Below are positions 16,603 through 24,266 of a stretch of 49,129 nt of DNA, piece after piece. Source of the DNA: Dolichospermum sp. FACHB-1091 (lineage in GTDB: Bacteria; Cyanobacteriota; Cyanobacteriia; Cyanobacteriales; Nostocaceae); the NCBI RefSeq assembly GCF_014697585.1, contig NZ_JACJSB010000032.1, forward strand, positions 1 through 49,129, written 5' to 3'. A program made the translations under genes and the position numbers. The stretch's first letter is position 1; each line of letters begins with the position of its first letter. The notes under the pieces are model-generated. The model did not search any database, was not told the DNA's origin, and was given only the letters and a program-made list of their open reading frames with translations.

Positions 16603-17146
16603 AGGGAACTGTATTTCTAAACGTTGAAGGTGGTGTTATCCATTTAGATATAATCCAAGCAATAATGCGCTGCTAAAGCTACATGAGACTTGTCCATAAT
16701 CTAAAGTTAATTGTTGGTACTATCTAAAGTTGTTTATTTTTTGCTATTAACACAAGTCAAGAAGCACCTATAAATACCAAAAATCAAGCAAGCCTCTCCT
16801 TTTAGCATCTATTTGACTTCTTGATTTCAAGACTTGTCCAAACAAATATGCAGATTTTTATGAAAATTAGATAATTATCTTGAACATTTATTTGACTTGT
16901 GTTATGATCATTATCCTGTGTTCAAATTTGTTTCTCAATTTCTTTGGTGGCTTGGTGGCAAATCATTTACTCATAATTGTAGCAAATTATCAGTTAAGAA
17001 CAAAACCTCCCTCTATATCCCTTCTTAAAGGATATAACTCCAATCATTGAAAAACAAGTAATTTACGACGCAGCGGACATGAAAATATCAGCTTATGGCA
17101 ATTTTACCCTAAGCTGGTTAGCACTAACCCAAAACTGGCAAAAATT
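16603..17146. other. intergenic region with inverted repeats
   Basis: A 13-bp inverted repeat is present: TAACACAAGTCAA (16748-16760) against TTGACTTGTGTTA (16892-16904). Between its arms lies a small palindrome (TCTTGATTTCAAGA near 16819). No gene is visible. The region separates the DHH gene from the HNH gene, both on the minus strand, so the right part may hold HNH termination and the left part the DHH promoter. Confidence 0.5.
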
Positions 17147-17193
17147 CCACTTGTAGCCACTGTTTGAGAGTCAAACAGTTATATCCACAAGTG
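17147..17193 (-). terminator. two-tier hairpin terminator after the HNH gene
   Basis: The inner stem ACTGTTTGA/TCAAACAGT (17159-17167 with 17171-17179, loop GAG) is enclosed by CACTTGT/ACAAGTG (17148-17154 with 17187-17193). Read on the minus strand it is followed by GGAATTTTTG, so it can act as a Rho-independent terminator 40 bp after the HNH stop codon. Confidence 0.65.
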
Positions 17194-17232
17194 AACTTTG
17201 ACCTGAGTTTTTGTAGTTGATTATATATAATG

Positions 17233-17730
17233 TCAAAGGCCTATTACGTATTTTTGCCACTCTTGGTGCAGTCCACTTTTCAGATGTTTTGTTACCTCAA
17301 AGTAAAGACTGCTATAAGGTTGGCGAGGTAAATGACGCAAAGGCATCCGTGCTTCTTGGGGTGTCCGACTGCCTTTTTTGACATTGCAGCATACACAAGC
17401 AGCAACAATGTTTTCCCAAGTGTCACCCCCCCCTCGTGATCTCGGTATCACATGATCAAGTGTCAACTTATCTCCTGTGTAACCACAGTATTGACAAGTG
17501 TGTCCATCACGATGCAGGATATTCCGACGGGTCAAAGGAACTTCCATATAAGGAACACGGACATAGTGGCGCAACCGGATCACGGTTGGCTGCGGAAAGT
17601 CAGTGTAAAGGAACTTACCATTGTATTCTAAGCGTTCAGCTTTGCCTTTCATCAACAACACGGTGGCTCGTCGCCAACTGGTGATGTTGAGCGGTTCGTA
17701 AGAGGCGTTCAGGACTAAAACCTTCCCCAT
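17233..17730 (-). CDS. HNH endonuclease family protein
   Basis: The 165-residue protein starts MGKVLVLNASYEPLNITSWR. It has the HNH core CQYCGYTGDKLTLDHVIPRS (residues about 79-98), GGGDTWENIVAACVCCNVKKG, two CxxC zinc pairs and the H-N-H residues. This type with the NASYEPLN start is a widespread stand-alone bacterial family. It is a predicted metal-dependent nuclease, possibly in DNA repair, with no known specific target. The ATG is supported by the family's usual N-terminus. It is not part of an operon. Confidence 0.9.
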   Translation of the reverse strand: MGKVLVLNASYEPLNITSWRRATVLLMKGKAERLEYNGKFLYTDFPQPTVIRLRHYVRVPYMEVPLTRRNILHRDGHTCQYCGYTGDKLTLDHVIPRSRGGGDTWENIVAACVCCNVKKGSRTPQEARMPLRHLPRQPYSSLYFEVTKHLKSGLHQEWQKYVIGL

Positions 17731-17911
17731 GAATCTGCGCTCAAGGTATTAGTTTTACATATACTAACACAAATACACTTTCTTGGGGATAGGAAAAGAA
17801 TTTATACTTTTATTCTCAACTCAGATCCCCGACTTCTTCAAGCAGTAGGGGATTTTGTGGTCACTATTTTCTCAAATTTAAAAAAAATCGCAATAAAGAA
17901 GTATTTAGGGG

Positions 17912-17940
17912 TTGACATTTGATTTTAAATTTGTTATGAT
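17912..17940 (+). promoter_or_regulatory. strong sigma-70 promoter upstream of alr
   Basis: TTGACA (17912-17917) and TATGAT (17935-17940) are separated by exactly 17 bp. The -35 is a perfect match and the -10 matches 5 of 6. It predicts a leader of about 180 nucleotides before the alr start codon. Confidence 0.75.
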
Positions 17941-18017
17941 AAAATTGATAAGGAAGAACTATCATAAAATAATATTGAAGAAAAATTGTTGAATATGCGG
18001 ACACACTAATATTACTC

Positions 18018-18125
18018 ACGCCACCGTCTTGTATAAATTACCGGATAAAAGTTAAACTTCCTGATTAAATTGATATAGCTTCTAGGGGATGGGAGAAGCT
18101 TTTCGGTGGTGTGATAGGAGTGGAG
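18018..18125 (+). promoter_or_regulatory. structured leader RNA over the alr ribosome binding site
   Basis: ACGCCACCG (18018-18026) can pair with CGGTGGTGT (18104-18112), with one G-U pair, closing a loop of 77 bases. Inside it AGCTTCT (18077-18083) pairs with AGAAGCT (18094-18100). The closing arm ends only a few bases before the GGAG ribosome binding site (18117-18120). The fold could expose or hide translation starts. It matches no riboswitch class that I recognise. Confidence 0.4.
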
Positions 18126-18129
18126 TCTA

Positions 18130-19317
18130 ATGTTAAATCGCAAACAAACCCCAATTTTTACTGATCATCAGGAACGTGATGCTTATGCTTGGTTTTCTCA
18201 GCGGGCTTGGGTAGAAATTGATTTGGGGGCTTTGTCTAATAATGTCAAGGAGTTGGTAAAGTTTTTATCTCCATGTACTCAACTAATGGCAGTTGTCAAA
18301 GCTGATGCCTATGGACATGGAGCAGTAGCAGTTGCTAAAACTGTATTAGAAGCTGGTGCTAGTTGGTTGGGTGTAGCGACTGTTCCCGAAGGTATTCAAT
18401 TACGTGAAGATGGTATTCAAGCCCCAATTTTAATTTTAGGGGCAACCAACACACCAGAACAAATTCAGGCGATCGCTTATTGGCAACTTCAGCCTACACT
18501 GTGTAGTCCTAAGCAAGCTTTAGAGTTTTCTAATGTATTAGAAGATATTAATTATAATTTACCCTTGCCTGTACATATTAAACTGGATACGGGAATGTCC
18601 AGATTAGGCACGAATTGGCAAGAAGCAGTAGAGTTTATCCAGTTAGTGCAAGGATTACCCCATTTGTATATTACTAGTATTTATTCTCATCTGGCAACAG
18701 CAGATAGTCCTGATACTAGGGTGATGACAGAACAGCATAGACGATTTGAAAAAGTAATAGCACTCATCAAAGCTAAAGGTCTCAAAATTCCTACTTTACA
18801 TTTAGCTAACTCAGCGGCTACTCTCACAGATGCGGGATTACACTATGATATGGTGCGCGTAGGTTTAGCAATTTATGGGCTGTATCCTGCTATTCACTTA
18901 CAAAATCAAATCAAACTTAAACCTGTTTTACAAGTTAAAGCTAGAGTTACCCAAGTTAAAACTATAACTGCGGGGACTGGAGTTAGTTATGGTCATCATT
19001 TTATTGCTGCTGAGGAAATGCGGCTGGCGGTAGTTGGTATTGGTTATGCTGATGGTGTACCTCGTAGTCTTTCTAACAAAATGCAAGTATTAATCCGTGG
19101 ACAGCGTGTGCCGCAAATTGGCGCAATCACAATGGATCAAATGATGTTAGATGTAAGTTCTATACCGGATTTACAAGAGGGGGAAGTGGTTACATTGTTG
19201 GGAGAACAGGGAAAAGAGCAAATATCGGCTGATAATTGGGCAAATTGCCTAAATACCATTTCTTGGGAAATTCTGTGCGGCTTTAAGCATCGTCTACCTC
19301 GCGTAACTCTTGTATAA
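18130..19317 (+). CDS. alr: alanine racemase
   Basis: The 395-residue PLP enzyme interconverts L- and D-alanine for peptidoglycan. The PLP lysine is in MAVVKADAYGHG (K57). HIKLDTGMSRLG, YSHLATADSPD, LANSAATL and the second catalytic tyrosine in GTGVSYGHHF (near 284) are all present. The N-terminus carries about 25 extra residues before WVEIDLGAL, as is common in cyanobacteria. GGAG lies 9 bases before the ATG. The gene is transcribed alone from the promoter at 17912 through a structured leader, and is followed by tRNA-Leu. Confidence 0.96.
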   Translation: MLNRKQTPIFTDHQERDAYAWFSQRAWVEIDLGALSNNVKELVKFLSPCTQLMAVVKADAYGHGAVAVAKTVLEAGASWLGVATVPEGIQLREDGIQAPILILGATNTPEQIQAIAYWQLQPTLCSPKQALEFSNVLEDINYNLPLPVHIKLDTGMSRLGTNWQEAVEFIQLVQGLPHLYITSIYSHLATADSPDTRVMTEQHRRFEKVIALIKAKGLKIPTLHLANSAATLTDAGLHYDMVRVGLAIYGLYPAIHLQNQIKLKPVLQVKARVTQVKTITAGTGVSYGHHFIAAEEMRLAVVGIGYADGVPRSLSNKMQVLIRGQRVPQIGAITMDQMMLDVSSIPDLQEGEVVTLLGEQGKEQISADNWANCLNTISWEILCGFKHRLPRVTLV

Positions 19318-19404
19318 ACGGAAATATGCGGATAAGTTACTAATCCCCCATATCTCAAGTTTAAATTTTAAATCAATCTTAAATAAATTTAAAATTTTTA
19401 CCTA

Positions 19405-19433
19405 TTGTCATAAATGATTTGTTATGCTAGAAT
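19405..19433 (+). promoter_or_regulatory. promoter of tRNA-Leu
   Basis: TTGTCA (19405-19410) and TAGAAT (19428-19433) have a 17-bp spacer. Each matches the sigma-70 consensus at 5 of 6 positions. The tRNA begins 15 bases after the -10 element, so transcription starts close to its 5' end. Confidence 0.7.
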
Positions 19434-19447
19434 CATAAGATGATAAC

Positions 19448-19529
19448 GCGGATATGGCGAAATTGGCAGACGCGCTAGATTTAGGTTCTAGTTCCGAAAG
19501 GAGTGAAGGTTCAAGTCCTTTTATCCGCA
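19448..19529 (+). tRNA. tRNA-Leu (anticodon UAG)
   Basis: The acceptor arm GCGGATA pairs with TATCCGC and is followed by discriminator A. The anticodon stem CTAGA/TCTAG holds the loop TTTAGGT, giving anticodon TAG. A long variable arm (TTCCGAAAGGAG region) marks a class II tRNA, as expected for leucine. GGTTCAAGTCC is the T arm. CCA is not encoded. A run of six T follows directly, probably the terminator. Confidence 0.96.
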
Positions 19530-19676
19530 TTTTTTAAGTGTTATATAACACATACACGAGTCTATGGCTTGAATTATTGCTTTCTTCAATAGCATCATGG
19601 GAGTAGTTTTCATTTACTAAGCTTATTCCCAGCGGTAAGTAGTATAAAGTGGGCATTGCCCAGCCTACGTATATTT

Positions 19677-19817
19677 CAAAAATCGGCGTTGCTGATTTGA
19701 GGTATGAAAATAATTTTTGATGATTTAAAAATCCTTGTAGATTAGAGACGTGACCTGGGTAGGGATTCTCGTCTCTACACCTAAATTCATACCTGGTTTC
19801 AGCAACGCCCAAAAATC
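19677..19817. mobile_element. palindromic MITE with 8-bp target duplication (copy 1)
   Basis: The element at 19685-19809 starts GGCGTTGCTGA and ends TCAGCAACGCC. The terminal inverted repeat extends to about 24 bp with four mismatches (through GGTATGAA). CAAAAATC stands on both sides (19677-19684 and 19810-19817) as a perfect 8-bp direct repeat, i.e. a target-site duplication. The 125-bp element codes for nothing. It inserted just behind coaX: the right-hand duplication overlaps the first two bases of the coaX stop triplet on the plus strand. A related copy lies at 40597-40708. Confidence 0.88.
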
Positions 19818-20640
19818 AAATATGAGTCCTATATATATTTTCAATTGCTTGAAATATCAGATTATTGTCTATAATTAACCGCTTTCCTATCTCTGGAAAT
19901 TGTTGCTGAAGATGGTTTTTCAATAACTTACTATCACCACCAGTTATGATAATTTGACTATCAGGAAATAACCCCCACCAAGCCTCAATAAAATCTTTTA
20001 TCCCACTTAATAAAGTGTAAATTACTCCACTTTGAATTGCCTGGGATGTATTCATCGCAAATCGTGGTGGTAAATTGGTCATTAAACTAGTTTCTAATAA
20101 TGGTAATTGTCCCGTTTTTTGTCCTAAACTGCTCAATTGTAACCCCAAACCCGGTAAAATTGCTCCCCCTAGTAAGCATTTATCACCGTCTACACCTGTA
20201 AAAGTTAATGCTGTACCGCCATCAATTACTAATGTGGGAAATCCCCAAGTTATTCCTGCACCCCATAACGCTAAAGCGCGATCAATTCCTAATGTCGGGT
20301 ACATTCTCTGTAATGGTACATCTGCTAAAGTAATTAGACGTAAATAGGGGTAAATTTGCCAAAGTGCGGTTTGCTGGGGAACAACAGAGGCAAAAATCAC
20401 AGGTACAGGATAATCTGGGGAAATAGGAAAAATATCCCCAGGTAAAGAAATCACTCTCAGCCAATTATCTAATGTTGGAAATTGGGCTAATTGTTGGATA
20501 ATAGATGCAGATGGATGAAATGTATTCCCAGTTAAGTATAGGGTTTTATCTATGAATAATCCCCAATGAACACGGGAATTACCAATTATTAATGCTAAGG
20601 AAAGATGCTGTTGATTTTTTGCAGGAGAATGATTTGCCAA
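19816..20640 (-). CDS. coaX: type III pantothenate kinase
   Basis: The 274-residue product has the type III kinase signature set. LIIGNSRVHWG stands at the N-terminus (the phosphate-binding loop, more often DIGNT), then YPTLGIDRALALWGA near residue 113 and LVIDGGTALTFT near 136. The enzyme phosphorylates pantothenate, the first step of coenzyme A synthesis. The N-terminus has 15 extra residues before the ASKHA fold begins. The gene ends exactly where a MITE has inserted. It is divergent from flv3, with a short shared intergenic region of 109 bp. Confidence 0.9.
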   Translation of the reverse strand: MANHSPAKNQQHLSLALIIGNSRVHWGLFIDKTLYLTGNTFHPSASIIQQLAQFPTLDNWLRVISLPGDIFPISPDYPVPVIFASVVPQQTALWQIYPYLRLITLADVPLQRMYPTLGIDRALALWGAGITWGFPTLVIDGGTALTFTGVDGDKCLLGGAILPGLGLQLSSLGQKTGQLPLLETSLMTNLPPRFAMNTSQAIQSGVIYTLLSGIKDFIEAWWGLFPDSQIIITGGDSKLLKNHLQQQFPEIGKRLIIDNNLIFQAIENIYRTHI

Positions 20641-20749
20641 TGTTTTAATTTTCTTAACTGAACTATAGGTTTTTTAATATTAATTAATAATAAACCTGTG
20701 CCACAATAGGAGAAAGGCATAAATACTCAATTTATTAAGGAGGGGCGTT

Positions 20750-22474
20750 ATGGTATTGCTCACGGAAAAGTTAAAAAAGCGTTTGACCATAAATACCATA
20801 GATATCAGTGAAAATACCACGGCGATTCGCTCTTTAGACTGGGACAGAGATCGCTTTGATATTGAGTTTGGTTTGCAAAATGGCACAACATACAACTCTT
20901 TTCTAATTCGTGGTGAGAAAATAGCCCTAGTTGATACCTCCCATGAAAAATTTCGCCAACTTTATTTTGATACCCTCACTGGTTTAATTAATCCCCAAGA
21001 TATTGACTATTTGATTGTCAGTCACACTGAACCAGATCACAGTGGACTAGTAAAAGATTTATTACAAATCGCTCCTAATATAACCGTTGTTGCGTCAAAA
21101 GTGGCAATTCAGTTTTTAGAAGATTTGGTACACCAACCATTTAAGCGTAAAATTGTGAAAAATGGCGATCGCTTGGAATTAGGCAATGGCCATGAATTAG
21201 AATTTGTCATTGCTCCGAATTTACACTGGCCTGATACCATTTTCACCTTCGACCACAAAACCCAAATTCTCTACACCTGCGACGCTTTCGGGTTACATTA
21301 CTGCTCAGAAAGTACCTTTGATGACGACTTAGCAGCCATAGAAGCCGACTTTAAATATTATTATGATTGTTTGATGGGACCAAATGCCCGTTCTGTCTTG
21401 TCCGCAATGAAGCGTATGGCAGAATTAAAAACAATTCGCATAATTGCCACCGGTCACGGACCATTATTGTACCACAATGTGGAAGAATTGACAAGCCGTT
21501 ATCGCCACTGGAGTCAAGGACAAACCAAAGCGGAAACCCCTGTAGGCATATTTTACGTCTCCGAGTACGGTTTTGGCGATCGCATTGCCCAATCTATAGC
21601 CAATGGGATTACAAAAACCGGTGTAGCTGTCGAAATAGTAGATTTAGCCAGCGTTAACGAATTACAAGAACTGCGGGAACTAGTAGGACGTTGTACAGGT
21701 TTAGTGGTGGGAATGCCTCCAGTATCAGGTAATTCTAACATTCAAGCTGCCCTCAGCACCGTTTTAGGTTCAGCCAAAGAAAAACAAGCCATTGGTATTT
21801 TTGAAACCGGTGGAGGAGATGATGAACCTACCTATCCCCTGTTAAATAAATTCCGGGCTTTAGGGTTGCACGTATCTTTTCCCGTAATTGAAATTCGGGA
21901 AACACCCACAGCCAACACCTATAAAAAGTGTGAAGAAGCGGGTACAGACTTAGGACAATGGGTGACAAGAGATAAAAGCATCAAAACCATGAAATCTCTT
22001 GCGGCTGATTTAGACAAAGCTTTAGGCCGAATTAGCGGCGGTTTATATATTATCACAGCCAAAAAAGACGACGTATCCAGCGCCATGTTAGCTTCCTGGG
22101 TAAGTCAAGCCAGCTTTAAACCCCTGGGTTTTTCCATTGCAGTCGCTAAAGATCGGGCGATAGAATCACTGATGCAAGTAGGCGATCGCTTCGTTCTCAA
22201 TATACTCGAAGAAGGCAACTATCAACCCTTAATGAAACATTTCTTAAAAAGATTTGCTCCCGGTGCAGATCGTTTTCAAGGAGTGAAAACCCAACCGGCG
22301 GAAAATGGCGCACCTATACTTACAGATGCCCTAGCTTACGTAGAATGTGAAGTAGTCAGCCGCATGGATTGTGGTGATCATTGGGCAGTATACAGCACAG
22401 CTTACGCTGGTAGAGTATCAAATCCCGATGCCATGACAGCCGTACACCACCGGAAAGTCGGGAATCATTATTAG
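20750..22474 (+). CDS. flv3: flavodiiron protein, canonical type (Flv3)
   Basis: The 574-residue protein has three domains. A metallo-beta-lactamase-like diiron domain carries the canonical ligands HTEPDH (H92, E94, D96, H97) and GHGP later. A flavodoxin-like FMN domain starts near 264 (VGIFYVSEYGFGDRIA). The C-terminal flavin reductase domain is specific to photosynthetic organisms (about 425-574, MLASWVSQASFKPLGFSIAV). With its full ligand set it is Flv3-like. Flv1/Flv3 heteromers reduce oxygen to water with electrons from photosystem I. An excellent AAGGAGG precedes the ATG. flv1 lies 1.8 kb downstream in the same direction. Whether this is the vegetative (A) or heterocyst (B) paralogue cannot be told from sequence alone. 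Confidence 0.9.
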   Translation: MVLLTEKLKKRLTINTIDISENTTAIRSLDWDRDRFDIEFGLQNGTTYNSFLIRGEKIALVDTSHEKFRQLYFDTLTGLINPQDIDYLIVSHTEPDHSGLVKDLLQIAPNITVVASKVAIQFLEDLVHQPFKRKIVKNGDRLELGNGHELEFVIAPNLHWPDTIFTFDHKTQILYTCDAFGLHYCSESTFDDDLAAIEADFKYYYDCLMGPNARSVLSAMKRMAELKTIRIIATGHGPLLYHNVEELTSRYRHWSQGQTKAETPVGIFYVSEYGFGDRIAQSIANGITKTGVAVEIVDLASVNELQELRELVGRCTGLVVGMPPVSGNSNIQAALSTVLGSAKEKQAIGIFETGGGDDEPTYPLLNKFRALGLHVSFPVIEIRETPTANTYKKCEEAGTDLGQWVTRDKSIKTMKSLAADLDKALGRISGGLYIITAKKDDVSSAMLASWVSQASFKPLGFSIAVAKDRAIESLMQVGDRFVLNILEEGNYQPLMKHFLKRFAPGADRFQGVKTQPAENGAPILTDALAYVECEVVSRMDCGDHWAVYSTAYAGRVSNPDAMTAVHHRKVGNHY

Positions 22475-22480
22475 AACCCC

Positions 22481-22866
22481 ACCCCTAGCCCCTCCCCGCA
22501 AGCGAGGAGGGGGACAAGAAAGAAACAGATTTATGTTCAGATATCTTTGATTTTATTCAACTGTTGGCTCATGAATCAATCCAGAATCAACCGACTCTGC
22601 TAACATCTTCACCCCTAGCCCCTCCCCGCAAGCGAGGAGGGGGACAAGAAAGAAACAGATTTATGTTCAGATATCTTTGATTTTATTCAACTGTTGGCTC
22701 AAATCAATCCAGAATCAACCGACTCTGCTAACATCTTCACCCCTAGCCCCTCCCCGCAAGCGAGGAGGGGGACAAGAAAGAAACAGATTTCTATTCAGAT
22801 ATCTTTGATTTTACTGAACTGTTGGCTCAAATCAATCCAGAATCAACCGACTCTGCTAACATCTTC
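22481..22866. repeat. three tandem ~128-130-bp repeats with REP-like palindromes
   Basis: Units start at 22481, 22611 and 22739 with ACCCCTAGCC. Each contains the palindrome CCCCTCC...GGAGGGG around CCGCAAGCGA, then a GATATCTTTGATTTTA segment and a stretch identical to the 3' end of the minus-strand gene at 22827. The third unit overlaps the last codons of that gene, so the array was created by tandem duplication of the gene's end plus its downstream palindrome. Further copies of the palindrome occur at about 23685, 24087, 24150 and 24206. Confidence 0.92.
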
Positions 22867-23468
22867 TGAGCCGAGCGCTGCTGCAACCTTCTCCGCAACA
22901 TCAAAGCACCAAAGACAATTGCCATACCTGCTGGTGCGGCATCAGTCTCAAAGGGAACAGGAGTCGCATCAATTGAAAAACTGCTAAACGCGCCTAGATC
23001 ATCGGTCGCTTCGTCTTGGACATTTAATGTCCAAGTGCCATTGAGTGGACTGCCATTGAAAGCACTTAATGGCTGAAAACTGGCATAGGTGGCAGATGGC
23101 AATGGATCAATGTCTTGATCGTACCAATTGGCCCCAGTATTGGCAAAGGTGTAGTTGCCATTAAGATCAAAATTACTATTGGTAAACTCTTGCTCATCGG
23201 TATAATATGAACCAAATAGTTGCACTGTGGTTGTGCCATTAGAAAGAAAGGCTCTCAAATCGTTATAGTAACTATGGGTAAACCCAGAAATGGTCACGGA
23301 GTTAAAGCTACTGATATTGGGTTGACCAGAGATATTGATTGATGCTGTTACCCCAGTTGCATTGCCATCTGGAATATTGTAAAAACCAGTTGGACTGGTG
23401 AAAGTAATCGCCTCTGCCGCACTAGAAAGAGCTAGAATGCTTACCAGGGAAGCAACTACCCCCCCCAT
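22827..23468 (-). CDS. PFE-CTERM-type exported protein with P-domain-like fold; start frameshifted at a G8 tract
   Basis: The readable frame gives 213 residues: a hydrophobic signal-like stretch ending AEA, a beta-rich domain, and a segment with GTWTLNVQDEATDDLGAFSS (proprotein-convertase P-domain style). The end is a sorting tail: PVPFETD motif, hydrophobic helix, RRR. The last 12 residues come from the repeat unit described at 22481. The only good start is upstream: AAGGA followed by ATG at 23491-23489, reading MINTNVQKWGG and then stopping, because the tract at 23466-23459 has eight G. Nine or six G would join it to the signal peptide. So the gene is off, phase-variable, or carries a sequencing error. 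A sorting enzyme is not in the window. Confidence 0.75.
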   Translation of the reverse strand: MGGVVASLVSILALSSAAEAITFTSPTGFYNIPDGNATGVTASINISGQPNISSFNSVTISGFTHSYYNDLRAFLSNGTTTVQLFGSYYTDEQEFTNSNFDLNGNYTFANTGANWYDQDIDPLPSATYASFQPLSAFNGSPLNGTWTLNVQDEATDDLGAFSSFSIDATPVPFETDAAPAGMAIVFGALMLRRRLQQRSAQKMLAESVDSGLI

Positions 23469-23529
23469 TTTTGAACGTTAGTGTTGATCATGATGTCCTT
23501 TGTTTCTTATGTTTTTAACTTCCTCATAT

Positions 23530-23544
23530 GTACCGAATCGGTAC
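23530..23544. promoter_or_regulatory. operator-like palindrome upstream of PFE-CTERM gene
   Basis: GTACCGA, A, TCGGTAC is a perfect 7-bp inverted repeat around one central base. It lies 39 bp before the upstream ATG of the PFE-CTERM gene and 47 bp before the divergent DUF559 frame. Form and place fit a dimeric repressor site (TetR-like sites often look like this), but no such regulator is nearby. Confidence 0.4.
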
Positions 23545-23590
23545 TTAGCAGTAGAGTAGCTGAAAATCACTTAAATAGCAATAGCAAAAG

Positions 23591-24091
23591 ATGAAAAATT
23601 ATCACATACCCAATCCTAATTCTTGTCCCCCCTCCTCCCTTTCCCCGCTTAATTCTTGTCCCCCCTCCTCCCTTAATTCTTGTCCCCCCTCCTCGCTTGC
23701 GGGGAGGGGGTTAGGGGGTGGGGTTTCTTGGCAAAGCCCACCAGAAATCTGGTCAAAACTGAAACCTTTAGCCAGACAAATGCGGACAGAAGCCACATTA
23801 GCAGAAAAGCAACTTTGGCAAAGATTAAAAAATAAGCAACTACTGGGTTTTAAGTTTCGTCGTCAGCAGGTGATTGATAGATTTATAGTTGACTTTTATT
23901 GTCACGAAGTCAAATTAGTAATTGAAGTAGATGGAGAAATTCACAATTATACTCAAGTAGAAGATGCTATTCGAGAAGAGTTTTTAGAGTCTTTGGGTTT
24001 GCGGGTGGTGAGGTTTAAGAATGAGGATGTTTTGTTCAGGATAGAGGGGGTTTTGGAGGAGATTGTCCAGTGGTTAAAACCCCACCCCTAG
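23591..24091 (+). CDS. DUF559 (PD-(D/E)XK nuclease fold) protein with repeat-derived N-terminus
   Basis: The frame encodes 166 residues. Residues from about 52 on match DUF559: RQMRTEATLAEKQLWQRLKN, FKFRRQQVIDRFIVDFYC, LVIEVDGEIH and LRVVRFKNEDV. The D...EVDG...H arrangement is the PD-(D/E)XK-like nuclease core related to very-short-patch repair enzymes. Residues 1-50 are tandem SCPPSSL blocks translated from the palindromic repeats, so the original start is probably a later codon, perhaps the Met at residue 63. The protein often sits near mobile or repeat-rich DNA; its role is unknown. Confidence 0.78.
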   Translation: MKNYHIPNPNSCPPSSLSPLNSCPPSSLNSCPPSSLAGRGLGGGVSWQSPPEIWSKLKPLARQMRTEATLAEKQLWQRLKNKQLLGFKFRRQQVIDRFIVDFYCHEVKLVIEVDGEIHNYTQVEDAIREEFLESLGLRVVRFKNEDVLFRIEGVLEEIVQWLKPHP

Positions 24092-24232
24092 CCCCTCCCC
24101 GCAAGCGAGGAGGGGGACAAGAGAGAAAAATTGTCCAGTGGTTAAAATCCCGTAAGCGAGGAGGGGGACAGGAGAGAAAAATTGTCCAGTGTTTAAAACC
24201 CCGCAAGGGAGGAGGGGGACAGGAGAGAAGTG
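24063..24232. repeat. tandem repeat with REP-like palindromes before flv1
   Basis: TTGTCCAGTG restarts at 24063, 24131 and 24182, each time followed by GTTAAAA or TTTAAAA, a GCAAGCGAGGAGGGGG-like arm and GACA(A/G)GAGAG. The first unit includes the last codons of the DUF559 gene. The array fills most of the space before flv1. Confidence 0.85.
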
Positions 24233-24266
24233 GAGTTATGTTCAAAAATCAAGGAGATAAAGTATC

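Noticed and set aside
17436-17684. 82-codon frame antisense to the HNH gene
   Set aside because: Shadow of a well-supported gene on the other strand.
19534-19812. 92-codon frame on the minus strand after tRNA-Leu
   Set aside because: Most of it lies in the MITE and its flanks; the protein-like look comes from the repeat, and no ribosome binding site is seen.
22694-22987. 97-codon plus-strand frame in the flv3-flv1 region
   Set aside because: Runs through the tandem repeats and antisense to the PFE-CTERM gene without a ribosome binding site.
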